A stretch of 64,000 bases of DNA from Criibacterium bergeronii (GCF_001693775.2 NZ_MBEW02000008.1:16729-80728); one strand, 5' to 3'. Positions 1 to 9,475 are shown, counted from the stretch's first letter. Notes: generated by a model from the letters alone, not told the origin. Translations and numbers: made by a program.

Positions 1-708
1 TCCATATAATGAAAACTTGTCTATAAATACTGCTGTTTCATTATAATTTAAATTGTCCTTATGGCTTTTTAATAACAGCTCTAGTATATCCATAGCTAAT
101 TTGTGGTCACTTTCATAGGATAAGGTAAAAGAAATTGTAAGTTTTTTGACAGAATTTTCATTTACATTTATGACGTATTCGCTGGTCATTTTAGAATTCG
201 GTATATAAACCCTACGCATATCTATTGTCTCAAGACAAGTATTCACAAGGTTAATGTTAATCACTGTTCCCGCGATTTCATTGTTGTAGCTGACATAATC
301 GCTGACCTTAAATGGTTTAAATATTAATATCATCAAGCCTGAGGCAATATTGCCCAAGTTGTCCTTAATACCAAGACCTATGCCCACCGCTAAAGCAGAT
401 AACACCGCTACCCATGAAGATGGGTCTAATCCCATAGCAGTAAGAGATGCCATAACTGTAACAAGTATTAAGAAAAAATAAACTACTTGAGATATAAAAC
501 CTACTACCGACTTATCCAGCTTTGATTTGCATTCAATTTTAATTAAAAAATATCTGATTATTCTTGCAATAATATATCCAATAACAAATACCGCAAGCCC
601 TATGACTAAGTTTGGAAAAAAATCATGCACTTGCTTGATAAGCTTTTGCGTTAAAGTTAAATTTTTTTCTATTAAATCTTTTGCCTCTTCTATATTACCA
701 TTTTGCAT
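1..708 (-). CDS. MscS-family mechanosensitive ion channel (3' end cut off by the window)
   Basis: The first 236 codons read without a stop to the window edge, so the C-terminal part lies outside. The start ATG follows a GGAGGC ribosome site. The translation has an N-terminal amphipathic stretch, a transmembrane segment (about residues 28-48, FPNLVIGLAVFVIGYIIARI), a second one (about 68-90) and then a glycine/alanine-rich pore helix (about 95-118, WVAVLSALAVGIGLGIKDNLGN). After that comes the beta-rich MscS domain, with the typical element FKPFKVSDYV. This is the small-conductance channel that opens under membrane tension to release solutes during hypo-osmotic shock. It lies 25 bp downstream of rarA on the same strand and may be cotranscribed with it. 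Family assignment is firm; which MscS paralogue it is cannot be said. Confidence 0.9.
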   Translation of the reverse strand, partial: MQNGNIEEAKDLIEKNLTLTQKLIKQVHDFFPNLVIGLAVFVIGYIIARIIRYFLIKIECKSKLDKSVVGFISQVVYFFLILVTVMASLTAMGLDPSSWVAVLSALAVGIGLGIKDNLGNIASGLMILIFKPFKVSDYVSYNNEIAGTVININLVNTCLETIDMRRVYIPNSKMTSEYVINVNENSVKKLTISFTLSYESDHKLAMDILELLLKSHKDNLNYNETAVFIDKFSLYG

Positions 709-733
709 ACTGCCTCCAATTTATGCAATATTT

Positions 734-2005
734 TTATACATCTTTAATATTTCCTATCTTTTGTTTATAGGCTTTAATACTTTCTTCAAATTTATTATTT
801 CCCGGCTCGTAATATACAGCACCCTTTAATTCATCAGGTAAGTACTGCTGTTTTACATAGTTGTTTTTAAAATTGTGAGGGTATTTGTATTGTGTTCCTC
901 TGCCAAGTTTTTTTGCTCCTGAATAATGTGCATCCTTTAGGTGCTGCGGTATTTGACCAATATTTTTGCTATCTATATCTGATAATGCTGAGTCTATCGC
1001 AGTTATTACAGAATTAGATTTTGGTGCAGTGGCAAGTAAAAGTGTTGCCTGAGCAAGTGGTAATTTTGCCTCAGGAAGGCCCAGCTGCAACGCAGAATTT
1101 ACACAAGCATTGACGATAGCTGCTGCATTTGGATAGGCAAGACCTATATCCTCAGAGGCTATACACAATAATCTCCTGCATATCGGCTTTATATCTCCTG
1201 CCTTTATTGCTCTTGCCAAATAATGCAGTGCAGCATTTTCATCAGAGCCTCTGACTGATTTATGAAATGCACTCAATAAGTCATAGTAGCTGTCAGCTTT
1301 TAAATCATATTTTAAGGCTTTTGATATATTAAGCTCACCTAAAAGCTCTTCATTTATTTCAAGCTTTCCATCCATAGAATAAAGATTTACAAGTAACTCT
1401 ATAATATTTATAGACGCTCTTACATCGCCATTTGCATATGAAGATATAATTTTTACCGCAGAGTTTGTAATAGTAATATTTCTATTATCCTGATTTAGTT
1501 TTTCAATACTTCGTAAAATATTTTGCTCAATTTTTTCACTGGACACCTCAAAAAATTCCAGCACTGTAAGTCTACTAAGTAGTGCCTTATACACATACAT
1601 ATACGGATTTTCTGTAGTTGAGCCGATAAATGTGATTGACCCATTTTCTAAGTAGTCTAGGAGCATTTGTTGCTGTTTTTTGTTAAAATTTTGTATTTCA
1701 TCAATATATATTATTGGTCTGATATTTCTAATATCCACATTGTATGAAGAAATTATTTTTTTTATATCCTCTGTCTTTGAATAGGTCGCATTAAACATAT
1801 GTATGTCAGTTTTTGCATTTTGAGCTATTATCCTAGCTACTGTAGTCTTGCCTACTCCGGGAGGTCCATAAAATATCATGCTTGGTATATTCCCAGTCAA
1901 AATAGCACGCCGAAGTAACTTGCCCTCACCGGTAATATGCTCTTGCCCAAATACATCCTCAAGAGATTTCGGTCTTAGAATTTCATTCAATGGATTTGTA
2001 TTCAT
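734..2005 (-). CDS. rarA: Replication-associated recombination protein A (RarA/MgsA) AAA ATPase
   Basis: A 423-residue protein of normal family length. Residues 1-30 carry the characteristic NPLNEILRPKSLEDVFGQEH start. The Walker A motif GPPGVGKTT is near residue 48, Walker B IYIDEIQNF near 98, and sensor-1 GSTTENP near 128. The C-terminal half has the RarA tetramerisation region (AALHYLARAIKAGD; RRLLCIASEDIGLAYPNA; the PKSNS element). RarA is a clamp-loader-like ATPase acting at stalled replication forks. The gene has a 170-bp AT-rich upstream region and is followed 25 bp later by the MscS gene. Confidence 0.96.
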   Translation of the reverse strand: MNTNPLNEILRPKSLEDVFGQEHITGEGKLLRRAILTGNIPSMIFYGPPGVGKTTVARIIAQNAKTDIHMFNATYSKTEDIKKIISSYNVDIRNIRPIIYIDEIQNFNKKQQQMLLDYLENGSITFIGSTTENPYMYVYKALLSRLTVLEFFEVSSEKIEQNILRSIEKLNQDNRNITITNSAVKIISSYANGDVRASINIIELLVNLYSMDGKLEINEELLGELNISKALKYDLKADSYYDLLSAFHKSVRGSDENAALHYLARAIKAGDIKPICRRLLCIASEDIGLAYPNAAAIVNACVNSALQLGLPEAKLPLAQATLLLATAPKSNSVITAIDSALSDIDSKNIGQIPQHLKDAHYSGAKKLGRGTQYKYPHNFKNNYVKQQYLPDELKGAVYYEPGNNKFEESIKAYKQKIGNIKDV

Positions 2006-2131
2006 ATCAACCTTTAATTACATAAAAACATTTATTAATTTTATTATAATATTTTAAACTAAAAATTATATTAATTTTGCCATAATATTATTTTACAACA
2101 AAAATAATTTTTTTCCACAATAAATAATTTT

Positions 2132-2170
2132 TAAAGTAAAAAAAGTGTAAATTCTTAAATAAATTTACAC
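2132..2170 (-). terminator. Rho-independent terminator of the rhomboid/Trk operon
   Basis: The 9-bp inverted repeat GTGTAAATT (2145-2153) / AATTTACAC (2162-2170) is followed on the minus strand by a run of T (TTTTTTTACTTT). It begins 8 bp after the rhomboid stop codon. The arms resemble those of the larger hairpin at 60430-60510. Confidence 0.75.
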
Positions 2171-2177
2171 CTTTTTA

Positions 2178-2855
2178 TTAATATGCTAAAGTAAATGCAG
2201 TAATGTAGCCAATTAGTAAAAATATTGCTCCTAAAACGACATACGCTGCTGAAAATATTATATGTGTTTTTGTTGGCAATTTGTGATAAGGAATATCAAA
2301 TATGCCCGTCATCAAAAATCCGCCAATAAGTCCACCTAAGTGCCCCAGTACAGAAACCCTTGGGTCTGTTATGGAATAAATTAAGCTTATTACTATAAAT
2401 GGAAAATATTGCTTTGCAAAATATTTTATGTTGGACTCCTCCTTGTAAAAAAAGTAAAGTCCCAAAATAATGCCCATCAGTCCATAAATTGATGTAGACG
2501 CTCCAGCCTCCACCGACCTTACAGAGCCAAACCCAAAGCCCATAATATTACCCATTATGCCTGATAAAATATATATTATCACAAAATTTTTTGTACCAAA
2601 TAACCTTTCAAAAGTCGGTCCCATAGTTTTTAGTACAAACATATTCATCAGCAAATGAACAAGCCCAATGTGAATAAACATTGCTGTTATAAATCTGTAA
2701 AACTCCCCATCGACTATGATATATGGCTTATACATAGCACCAAACCTGAGAAGTACCTCAGTATTTGTAGTGCCGCCAGCCAATGTCATTATCAAAAATA
2801 TTATTACGTTTACTACAATAATCGCATCTATTGCAGTTATTTTTTTATTTATCAT
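2178..2855 (-). CDS. Rhomboid-family intramembrane serine protease
   Basis: A polytopic membrane protein of about 225 residues. The rhomboid signature is complete: the HxxxxHLLMNMF element in the first membrane region (HIGLVHLLMNMF), the catalytic serine in GASTSIYGLMG, and the catalytic histidine in GHLGGLIGG. The enzyme cleaves transmembrane substrates within the bilayer; its substrate here is unknown. A GTG at 2861 would extend the frame by two residues. I prefer the ATG at 2855 because TAGGTG lies a suitable distance upstream of it. The start touches the trkH stop, so the gene is probably translated with trkH as the last cistron of the operon. Confidence 0.93.
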   Translation of the reverse strand: MINKKITAIDAIIVVNVIIFLIMTLAGGTTNTEVLLRFGAMYKPYIIVDGEFYRFITAMFIHIGLVHLLMNMFVLKTMGPTFERLFGTKNFVIIYILSGIMGNIMGFGFGSVRSVEAGASTSIYGLMGIILGLYFFYKEESNIKYFAKQYFPFIVISLIYSITDPRVSVLGHLGGLIGGFLMTGIFDIPYHKLPTKTHIIFSAAYVVLGAIFLLIGYITAFTLAY

Positions 2856-2861
2856 AAACAC

Positions 2862-4304
2862 CTATTTTTTAAAAACACTTCCAAATAACACTAGTATCGG
2901 ATATATCTCCAATCTGCCTGCAATCATAGAAAATGACAACACTATCTTAGTAAAATCGTTGAACCCTGCAAAACTTTCCATTGGTCCAACACCATTTAAC
3001 CCCGGCCCAATATTATTAAACGTAGCTGCAACCGCTGTAAAAGCCGTTGAAAAATCCTCTGTATCTATACTAACTACTAAAAATATTGCAAAAAATATAA
3101 ATATATAAGCAGCAAAATATAATAATACAGAAACCGAAACTTCGTCTTTTAATCCAGCTCCTTCAAATTTTGTAGTAACTACTCTACCGGGCTGGGTAAT
3201 TCTTCTCAGCTCACTTTTTGCAAGCTTGAACAAAATCCCTACTCTTGAAACCTTTAATCCCCCTGCTGTAGAGCCTGCACAAGCACCACAAAACATCAAT
3301 AGCATCAAAATAACTTTTGAAAACAATGGCCATGCGTTGAAATCTACAGTAGAAAATCCAGTAGTAGTAATAATAGATGACACTTGGAAATATATATCCC
3401 TCAAAAGTATTAACGAAAACCCATCTTTAAGACCAATATTTATAAATATAAGTACCACTGCACCTACGATTATGCCAAGGTATAACCTTAATTCTTCTGA
3501 TTTTAATGCCTTGCCCATTTCACCAACAAGTATCAAATAATATAAGTTAAAATTGATACCAAATAATATCATCGCCGTGGCTATCAAAAGATGTATATAA
3601 TTACTGTCATAATACGCTACCGACTCAGCCTTTATACCAAAGCCACCAGTACCGGCAGTGCCGAAGGCATGAATTAAAGAGTCAAACAAATTCATACCGC
3701 CAAGCATAAGTAATACCACCAATACTGCTGTCATAACCAAATAAATGCCATAAAGTATCTTGGCAGTAGACCTCATTTTTGAAACTAATTTTCCAAAAAC
3801 TGGACCAGGTATTTCAGCCTGCATCACATGAACTGACTCAAGCCCGGTAGAAGGTAATACTGCAAGCGTAAACACCAAAATTCCCATACCACCAATCAAA
3901 TGGGTAAAGCTCCTCCAAAACAGCATAGAATGTGATAAAGCTTCAACATTTGTAAGTATGGAAGAGCCAGTTGTCGTAAATCCACTGGCTGTCTCAAAAA
4001 AAGCATCTACAACTGATGGTATCTCTCCTGATAAAACAAAGGGCAAGCCACCAAAAAATGATAGCAAAACCCAAGATAAGGCTACTATTATAAATCCATC
4101 TACCGCCTTCATAGACATTTTTTGCGGCTTTACCAATTCAACACTAAAGCCAAGCACTAAAAGTAATGCAATAACACTAATAAAGCTATATAAATTATTT
4201 TTACCCTCATTATATATTAAAGCAACTATAACTGATGGTATCATCAGCAAAGCTTCGACCTTTAATATATTTCCTAGGGAATAAATTACAATTTTTTTGT
4301 TCAT
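2862..4304 (-). CDS. trkH: TrkH-type potassium uptake channel subunit
   Basis: An integral membrane protein of about 480 residues with four M1-P-M2 repeats. Filter-loop regions with their conserved glycines are visible (ETASGFTTTGSSI, AFGTAGTGGFGI, SSIITTTGFSTVDF, ATFNNIGPGLNGVGP). TrkH forms the K+-conducting pore and is gated by the cytoplasmic TrkA ring. ATG at 4304 after GGTGAGTG is the likeliest start; a GTG sits immediately before it. The stop codon of trkA is 7 bp upstream, so the two are one transcription unit. A second, KtrB-like channel lies at 42455-43783. Confidence 0.95.
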   Translation of the reverse strand: MNKKIVIYSLGNILKVEALLMIPSVIVALIYNEGKNNLYSFISVIALLLVLGFSVELVKPQKMSMKAVDGFIIVALSWVLLSFFGGLPFVLSGEIPSVVDAFFETASGFTTTGSSILTNVEALSHSMLFWRSFTHLIGGMGILVFTLAVLPSTGLESVHVMQAEIPGPVFGKLVSKMRSTAKILYGIYLVMTAVLVVLLMLGGMNLFDSLIHAFGTAGTGGFGIKAESVAYYDSNYIHLLIATAMILFGINFNLYYLILVGEMGKALKSEELRLYLGIIVGAVVLIFINIGLKDGFSLILLRDIYFQVSSIITTTGFSTVDFNAWPLFSKVILMLLMFCGACAGSTAGGLKVSRVGILFKLAKSELRRITQPGRVVTTKFEGAGLKDEVSVSVLLYFAAYIFIFFAIFLVVSIDTEDFSTAFTAVAATFNNIGPGLNGVGPMESFAGFNDFTKIVLSFSMIAGRLEIYPILVLFGSVFKK

Positions 4305-4311
4305 CACTCAC

Positions 4312-5667
4312 CTAGACAAGAATATCATCAATATCAATAATTTCATCATTCTTAGTAACTATAAGGACTAAATCATTTTCTCTGATGTCATCCATACCGG
4401 TTGGAAAAAACAATCGCCCGTCACGGATAATATATGCAACTAATGTATTTTCTATAAATTGCAAATCAATTAGCTTCTTTCCAAGAAACTTTGAGTTTCC
4501 AGCTACTTGGAACTGCATTGCCTCAACTTGTTCATCAGCTAATGTATATAGTCCAAGTAAATCAGAGTCAATAGCACTCATTTGTGACCTCACTGTCCGG
4601 ATGATTTCATCGGCAATAATTCTTTTCGGATTTACAATAGATTTTAATTTATCCTTATCAAACAGTCTAGTAATAGCAGTACGATTTATCTTGGTAATTA
4701 TCTTTTTTACACCCTTTTCGTAAGCATAAAGTGATGCAAGAGCATTTTCTTCGTCCACACCAGTAAGTGATATAAATGTATCGTAGCTCTCTATAACCAA
4801 TTCATCAAGCAAGTCTTGGTCTGTACCATCTCTATTAATTACGGTCACGTCCTCAAATGTAGAGCTGATATCTCTTGCCATATCTCTATTTATTTCCACA
4901 ACTGTAATATCCATATTTAGCCTTTTTAAAAGAGGTAATAGATAGTGGTTCATTCTTCCACCGCCTATTATCATAGCTTTTTTAAGTGGCTTTTCATTTA
5001 AAAATCCAACACTTTGGTAAAATAACTGCATATCCTTTGGCTGTCCTGTAACATAGACGATGTCGCCCTCGTGGATTTTTGAGTTGCCATCAGGAATAAA
5101 TACTTCGCTGTCTCTTTGTATTACGCAAATAATTATATTGAACCGTTTACGAAAATCTTTTAGCAAAGTATTTTTTACAATGGAATTTGCATCAATGTAA
5201 ACGCCTATTATAGATACGTCCAAACCCACAAAGGTTTCTACGCTTACAGCGTAAGGATACTTAATCATCCTGTAAACACTATATGCCGCTTCTTTTTCCG
5301 GATTTATTACTAAAGAGATGCCCATAGCCTCTCTTAAAAAACCTAGATTGCCCGAATATTCTGTACCTCTTACTCTAGAAATTGTATATTTTGCACCCAA
5401 TTTCTTAGCAATTATGCTACTTATTAGGTTTGCCTCGTCTTTTTCAGATACGGCTACAAATATATCAGCGTCTTCAATAGGCGTCTGCTTTACAATTTCT
5501 ACGTCTGTACCTGAACCTACAATACCATAAATGTCAAATTTTGATGTTAGCCTGTTGAGCACTTCTTCATTTTTTTCAATTACAGTGACATCACAATTTT
5601 CAATACTGGACAGCTGTCTGCAAAGAATACCTCCAACCTTTCCTCCGCCCATTATAATGATGTTCAT
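4312..5667 (-). CDS. trkA: Trk system potassium uptake regulator TrkA
   Basis: A 451-residue cytoplasmic protein with the duplicated RCK architecture. The first Rossmann domain starts MNIIIMGGGKVGG, followed by a TrkA_C domain ending near 215 (VYVTGQPKDM). A second Rossmann domain (KKAMIIGGGRMNHYLLPLL, about 228) and a second TrkA_C domain complete it. Each NAD-binding fold shows a GxGxxG-like loop. The protein binds nucleotide and gates TrkH. It lies between the Rrf2 regulator upstream and trkH downstream. Confidence 0.95.
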   Translation of the reverse strand: MNIIIMGGGKVGGILCRQLSSIENCDVTVIEKNEEVLNRLTSKFDIYGIVGSGTDVEIVKQTPIEDADIFVAVSEKDEANLISSIIAKKLGAKYTISRVRGTEYSGNLGFLREAMGISLVINPEKEAAYSVYRMIKYPYAVSVETFVGLDVSIIGVYIDANSIVKNTLLKDFRKRFNIIICVIQRDSEVFIPDGNSKIHEGDIVYVTGQPKDMQLFYQSVGFLNEKPLKKAMIIGGGRMNHYLLPLLKRLNMDITVVEINRDMARDISSTFEDVTVINRDGTDQDLLDELVIESYDTFISLTGVDEENALASLYAYEKGVKKIITKINRTAITRLFDKDKLKSIVNPKRIIADEIIRTVRSQMSAIDSDLLGLYTLADEQVEAMQFQVAGNSKFLGKKLIDLQFIENTLVAYIIRDGRLFFPTGMDDIRENDLVLIVTKNDEIIDIDDILV

Positions 5668-5689
5668 TTACCCTCCGCCTTTTGAAAAT

Positions 5690-6097
5690 TTAATTTTCAA
5701 ATGTATATTTTTCTAACTCCATGTTTAACTTATCTTGAATTTTTTTAAGATTTTCATTTATAACGCACTCACCGGTTTTCATATTTCTACTACAATTTAC
5801 TTGGTCTTGAAGGCATTTATTAATGTATAAATCTCCCTCTATTGCTTCAAGTACGTCCTTGTAAGTAATTTCCCTAGGCTCTTTCTTTAGATAATATCCA
5901 CCTTTTACACCTCTATTGGCACTGGTTAATCCTGCAAGGTTTAATTTTCTAAGAATTTTTAATGTGAACCTTAAAGGAACTTTTAACTTTTCAGAAATAG
6001 TGCTGGCGTCTACTACCTTACAGCCACTTTTTGATAAGTAGTCTATAATTCTAAGAGCGTAGTCTGTCTCTTGTGTTATTCTCAACTTTTTCTCCAT
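5690..6097 (-). CDS. Rrf2-family transcriptional regulator with three C-terminal cysteines
   Basis: About 135 residues starting MEKKLRITQETDYALRII, the standard Rrf2 N-terminus. An upstream in-frame ATG at 6127 would add ten residues and overlap the preceding gene; family alignment favours 6097. The winged helix is followed by the GGYYLKKEP wing. Three cysteines lie in the C-terminal third (KCLQDQVNC...GEC, spacing 7 and 9), where IscR/NsrR-type members bind an Fe-S cluster. I therefore infer a redox- or iron-sensing repressor, but the cluster is not proven. Its place ahead of trkA-trkH suggests it controls this operon or sits in it by autoregulation. Confidence 0.9.
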   Translation of the reverse strand: MEKKLRITQETDYALRIIDYLSKSGCKVVDASTISEKLKVPLRFTLKILRKLNLAGLTSANRGVKGGYYLKKEPREITYKDVLEAIEGDLYINKCLQDQVNCSRNMKTGECVINENLKKIQDKLNMELEKYTFEN

Positions 6098-6102
6098 TCC
6101 AA

Positions 6103-6981
6103 TTACATTAAAACATTTGAAACCCATAGAAAAATTGTCGCTCCAATAAATACTCCTGATAAAGAAAATAATATCAGAGCCAATCTAGGATATCTTGCCA
6201 CCAAGTCTTTTATATACTCTATAACTTTGAGCTTTTTCTTTTTTTCTTTCTTATCTGTTAAATCTGCATCTGAAAGCTGCTGGGCATTTTTTAAGGTTTC
6301 TATTTCTTCAACGCTCTCTTCTACCTCTTCTTCTTCCTCTTGTGCAATTTGTTCGTAGATGTCAAATTCTCCTTTAATTTCTTTTTCAACCTGAGAAATT
6401 AATCTACTCATTGAAGAATAGTCCTCTATTACTTGGTCTCTTGACCTACCGCAATTACTACAATGGTCTACATTTTTTCCATTGGAAAACCCGCACACAC
6501 ACCTCCAGTTATACATTAGAAGGGCAGATAAGCTGTAGGCATCTTGTCCGGCAACTTTTCTAAGTAGCTCCAAATCGTCTACATCTAGCTCCTCATCAAC
6601 GTATTTTTCCATTTTCTCGTAGATTAACTCCAAAGAATTATCATCATCAAAGTGAGCCTGCAAAAGCTTTATTTCAATTCTTCTTGTGTCCGGAAAGATT
6701 TTATTTAGTCTAAGCTTTGACGCCAAGCCGGTTTGGTCAGGCTTAATTGATATTTCTTCGCCATTCACTAGGTATGGGTCAGCGTTTATCCTTTCCTCTG
6801 AGCCATCGTAAAAGATTGCCTCGTAATCTATTCTTTTAAGTGTGGCAATATGTTTGTTTATTACTCTTATTTCTACGTTTAAATCTGCTTTTATGCCCAT
6901 AAGTCTTGCAGAAACTATCTGCACAAAGGCATCTCCGCCTACCCAAATTATTGATGGCTTTAAATCTAATTTCCTTTGCAT
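6103..6981 (-). CDS. Uncharacterised zinc-ribbon protein with acidic linker and C-terminal membrane anchor
   Basis: Not a family I can name. About 292 residues from the ATG at 6981 (GGTGA upstream; an ATG at 6996 has no ribosome site). Residues 1-155 are a beta-rich domain beginning with a GGDAF-type element. A four-cysteine ribbon follows, WRCVCGFSNGK...HCSNCG, resembling a RanBP2/zinc-ribbon fold. Next come a very acidic, probably coiled segment (EEEEEVEESVEEIE), a lysine-rich patch (KKEKKKK) and one hydrophobic helix at the extreme C-terminus (LALILFSLSGVFIGATIFLWV). The layout suggests a cytoplasmic sensor or adaptor tethered to the membrane. It is the first gene ahead of the Rrf2 regulator and the Trk genes. 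Confidence 0.8.
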   Translation of the reverse strand: MQRKLDLKPSIIWVGGDAFVQIVSARLMGIKADLNVEIRVINKHIATLKRIDYEAIFYDGSEERINADPYLVNGEEISIKPDQTGLASKLRLNKIFPDTRRIEIKLLQAHFDDDNSLELIYEKMEKYVDEELDVDDLELLRKVAGQDAYSLSALLMYNWRCVCGFSNGKNVDHCSNCGRSRDQVIEDYSSMSRLISQVEKEIKGEFDIYEQIAQEEEEEVEESVEEIETLKNAQQLSDADLTDKKEKKKKLKVIEYIKDLVARYPRLALILFSLSGVFIGATIFLWVSNVLM

Positions 6982-7105
6982 ATATTTCACCGACATTTCA
7001 TAATATTTACAGATATAGTATATTTTATATCAAGACAACGAATTTTACAACTAGTATATATTATGTTAAAAAATTTGTTTAAATTTAGCAATAATTACAT
7101 TATGA

Positions 7106-7134
7106 TTGAGAAAATTCGCTTTATGTTGTAAAAT
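7106..7134 (+). promoter_or_regulatory. Sigma-A-type promoter for recJ-apt
   Basis: TTGAGA (7106-7111), a 17-bp spacer and TAAAAT (7129-7134) predict a start near 7141, giving a leader of about 20 nt with GGAGG just before the recJ ATG at 7160. This argues against the longer recJ frame that begins inside the promoter at 7106. Confidence 0.6.
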
Positions 7135-7159
7135 TGTATTCTACCACAAAGGAGGCAAA

Positions 7160-9475
7160 ATGTTTAATAATTTATGGGATATTAAGGCGATAAATTTAGA
7201 TAAATTACACTTACAAGAAATTTTTGACCAAAGAAATGTTTATGCTTTTGATGAAAATAAATACTTTTTCCCAAGTATAGATGCCCTAGGTACCGAAGGC
7301 ACAATACTTGGTATAGATAAGGCTGTATCAAGGATAAATAAGGCAATTAAAAATAATCAAAAAATTTGTATCTATGGCGACTATGATGCTGATGGCACTT
7401 GCTCTACTGCTATACTTTTAAAAACTTTTAAAGCTCTTGGATACGAAAATGTAACTCATCACATACCCTCAAGGCTTACAGAGGGATATGGACTAAACAA
7501 TGATGCAATAAATAAGTTAGCCTCTAACGATGTAAAGCTGATTATAACTGTTGACTGCGGTATAACCTCTGTAGCAGAAATAGATTTGGCAAATAGCTTA
7601 GGTATTGACGTGATACTTACAGACCATCACCATTGTCCCGATGTATTGCCAAAAGCCTACTGCATAGTAAACCCCCATCAAGACGGTTGCCCATCTAAAT
7701 TCAAAAATTTTTGCGGAGCTGGACTTGCTTATAAGTTAGGAGTTTCACTATTAAATTCTAATACTACAGCTGTTCCCGAAGAGATTTTAGAGATTGCCAG
7801 TATTGCCACTGTTGCCGATATAGTGGAGCTTAATGGAGAAAATAGGATAATCGTCCAGCTTGGTCTTAAATTGATTAAAAAAGGTGTAAACAAAGGCGTA
7901 GATGCCCTATTAAAAGTCGCCGGAGTAAAAAATGAAAATGTAGACTCAAGGACATTAGGGTTTGTAATCGGTCCAAGATTAAATTCCGCAGGCAGGATTG
8001 CCCATGCAGATTTGGCACTTAATTTGCTTATGGCAGAAGATGAAGAATATGTAAAAAAATATGCCAGCGAATTAAATCAGTTAAACGCAAAAAGGCAGTC
8101 AATGGGTGATGAAATATACAATGACAGCGTAAAAAAACTGGATAAAGAAAATTTGAAATCTAATATAGTCATTTCTTCCTCAAAAGACTATCACATAGGA
8201 ATATTAGGCATTGCTGCATCAAGATTAGTAGAAAAATACAACAAGGTTGCTATCGTAATGGCTGAAACTGATAAAATTGCCACCGGCTCACTTAGAAGTA
8301 TTGAGGGATTTAGTATAGTCGATATGCTTGATTATGTTAAGCCTATTACACTAAAATCAGGCGGACACGAAATGGCTGGAGGTTTGTCGGTTTCACTGGA
8401 TAAACTGGATTTATTAAAAGAAAAATTGATTGAATATGTAGATAATTTTTATTCAAAAAATGAATACTGCCCTACTAAAAAAATCGACCTAATAACTTCT
8501 GTAAAAAATCTTACTTTAGATAATTTTGATAGTATTTCAAAATTTGAACCCTTTGGAGTAGGCAACGAAAATTTTACTTTTGCATTGACTGATGTAAAAT
8601 TAAGTTATCCCGGCTACATGGGTAGCGACAAAACTCATTTCTCAGCAAAAATTGAAGATACAAATATCAGAGCAATTAGATTTAACGCAGCTCAAGAGCT
8701 AAAAGATGTGGATTTCAGCAAAAAAATGGACATAGCATTTAGCCTAAACAAAAACACATATAATGGCTATACAAATTTACAATTGATGATAGAGGATATG
8801 AATTATTCTAATGAAAAAGAAATACATGACAATGACGAATTAAAAAACATACATGATAAAATTATAGATATAGAGCATGTCAATCAAATTGTTGATGATA
8901 CGATTTCTGATAAAAATAACGATTTAATTAAAAAAATCAGCCTGAATAAGCTGAAAAAATTAAAAGGAAAAACTGCTATTTATTGCTATTACTTAAAAGA
9001 GTTAGAATATATCCAAGAAATAATCAAACTATCAGGATTAGAAGATATTGAGGCATTTTTTATTCCTATGGAAAAAGAAATCGAAAGCTTTGATAACATA
9101 GTTTTTCTAAAAAATATATTAAAGCTTGAAGGTTCTAAAAATATTTATCAAGTTCCAATCAAAGATTTCGACATTTATCAAGGCTATTCAGATATTAGAG
9201 ATAAAATGCTAGTCATGTATCAAGCGTACAAAACTAACGAAATAGTAAAATTATACGATATACTAAAAAAATATAATATTTTAACCGACGAATTTTATGC
9301 AATCAACCAAATTTTAAATACCTGCAAACTGGTTGACATATCCTACCCACAAGGCTATAATATAGCAGTAGCAAAACTTTTAAAAGTAAATAACAAAGTA
9401 GATTTGGCAAAAAATAACACCTACCAAGCTTATAATAAATTTTTTAAAATGCAAAGGAGCTCAAATGAATCTTAA
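7160..9475 (+). CDS. recJ: Single-stranded-DNA-specific exonuclease RecJ
   Basis: 771 residues, close to the Bacillus-type length. The DHH phosphoesterase domain shows IYGDYDADGTCST (metal-binding aspartates), DHIP-like THHIPSRLTEGYGL, VDCGITS, and LTDHHHCP. The DHHA1 domain has GxHEMAGGLS (SGGHEMAGG), followed by the OB-fold region (FEPFGVGNENFTF) and a long C-terminal domain as in Firmicute RecJ. The enzyme degrades ssDNA 5' to 3' in recombination and mismatch repair. The ATG at 7160 follows AAAGGAGGCAAA. The stop overlaps the start of apt by 11 bp, so the two are cotranscribed. Confidence 0.96.
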   Translation: MFNNLWDIKAINLDKLHLQEIFDQRNVYAFDENKYFFPSIDALGTEGTILGIDKAVSRINKAIKNNQKICIYGDYDADGTCSTAILLKTFKALGYENVTHHIPSRLTEGYGLNNDAINKLASNDVKLIITVDCGITSVAEIDLANSLGIDVILTDHHHCPDVLPKAYCIVNPHQDGCPSKFKNFCGAGLAYKLGVSLLNSNTTAVPEEILEIASIATVADIVELNGENRIIVQLGLKLIKKGVNKGVDALLKVAGVKNENVDSRTLGFVIGPRLNSAGRIAHADLALNLLMAEDEEYVKKYASELNQLNAKRQSMGDEIYNDSVKKLDKENLKSNIVISSSKDYHIGILGIAASRLVEKYNKVAIVMAETDKIATGSLRSIEGFSIVDMLDYVKPITLKSGGHEMAGGLSVSLDKLDLLKEKLIEYVDNFYSKNEYCPTKKIDLITSVKNLTLDNFDSISKFEPFGVGNENFTFALTDVKLSYPGYMGSDKTHFSAKIEDTNIRAIRFNAAQELKDVDFSKKMDIAFSLNKNTYNGYTNLQLMIEDMNYSNEKEIHDNDELKNIHDKIIDIEHVNQIVDDTISDKNNDLIKKISLNKLKKLKGKTAIYCYYLKELEYIQEIIKLSGLEDIEAFFIPMEKEIESFDNIVFLKNILKLEGSKNIYQVPIKDFDIYQGYSDIRDKMLVMYQAYKTNEIVKLYDILKKYNILTDEFYAINQILNTCKLVDISYPQGYNIAVAKLLKVNNKVDLAKNNTYQAYNKFFKMQRSSNES

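Noticed and set aside
2716..3540. Plus-strand frames opposite trkH (2716-3108, 3226-3540)
   Set aside because: They are antisense shadows of a well-supported membrane protein gene and lack ribosome sites.
7106..7159. N-terminal extension of RecJ from a TTG/ATT region
   Set aside because: The extension runs through a good promoter and lacks a ribosome site; ATG 7160 has AAAGGAGG and matches family starts.
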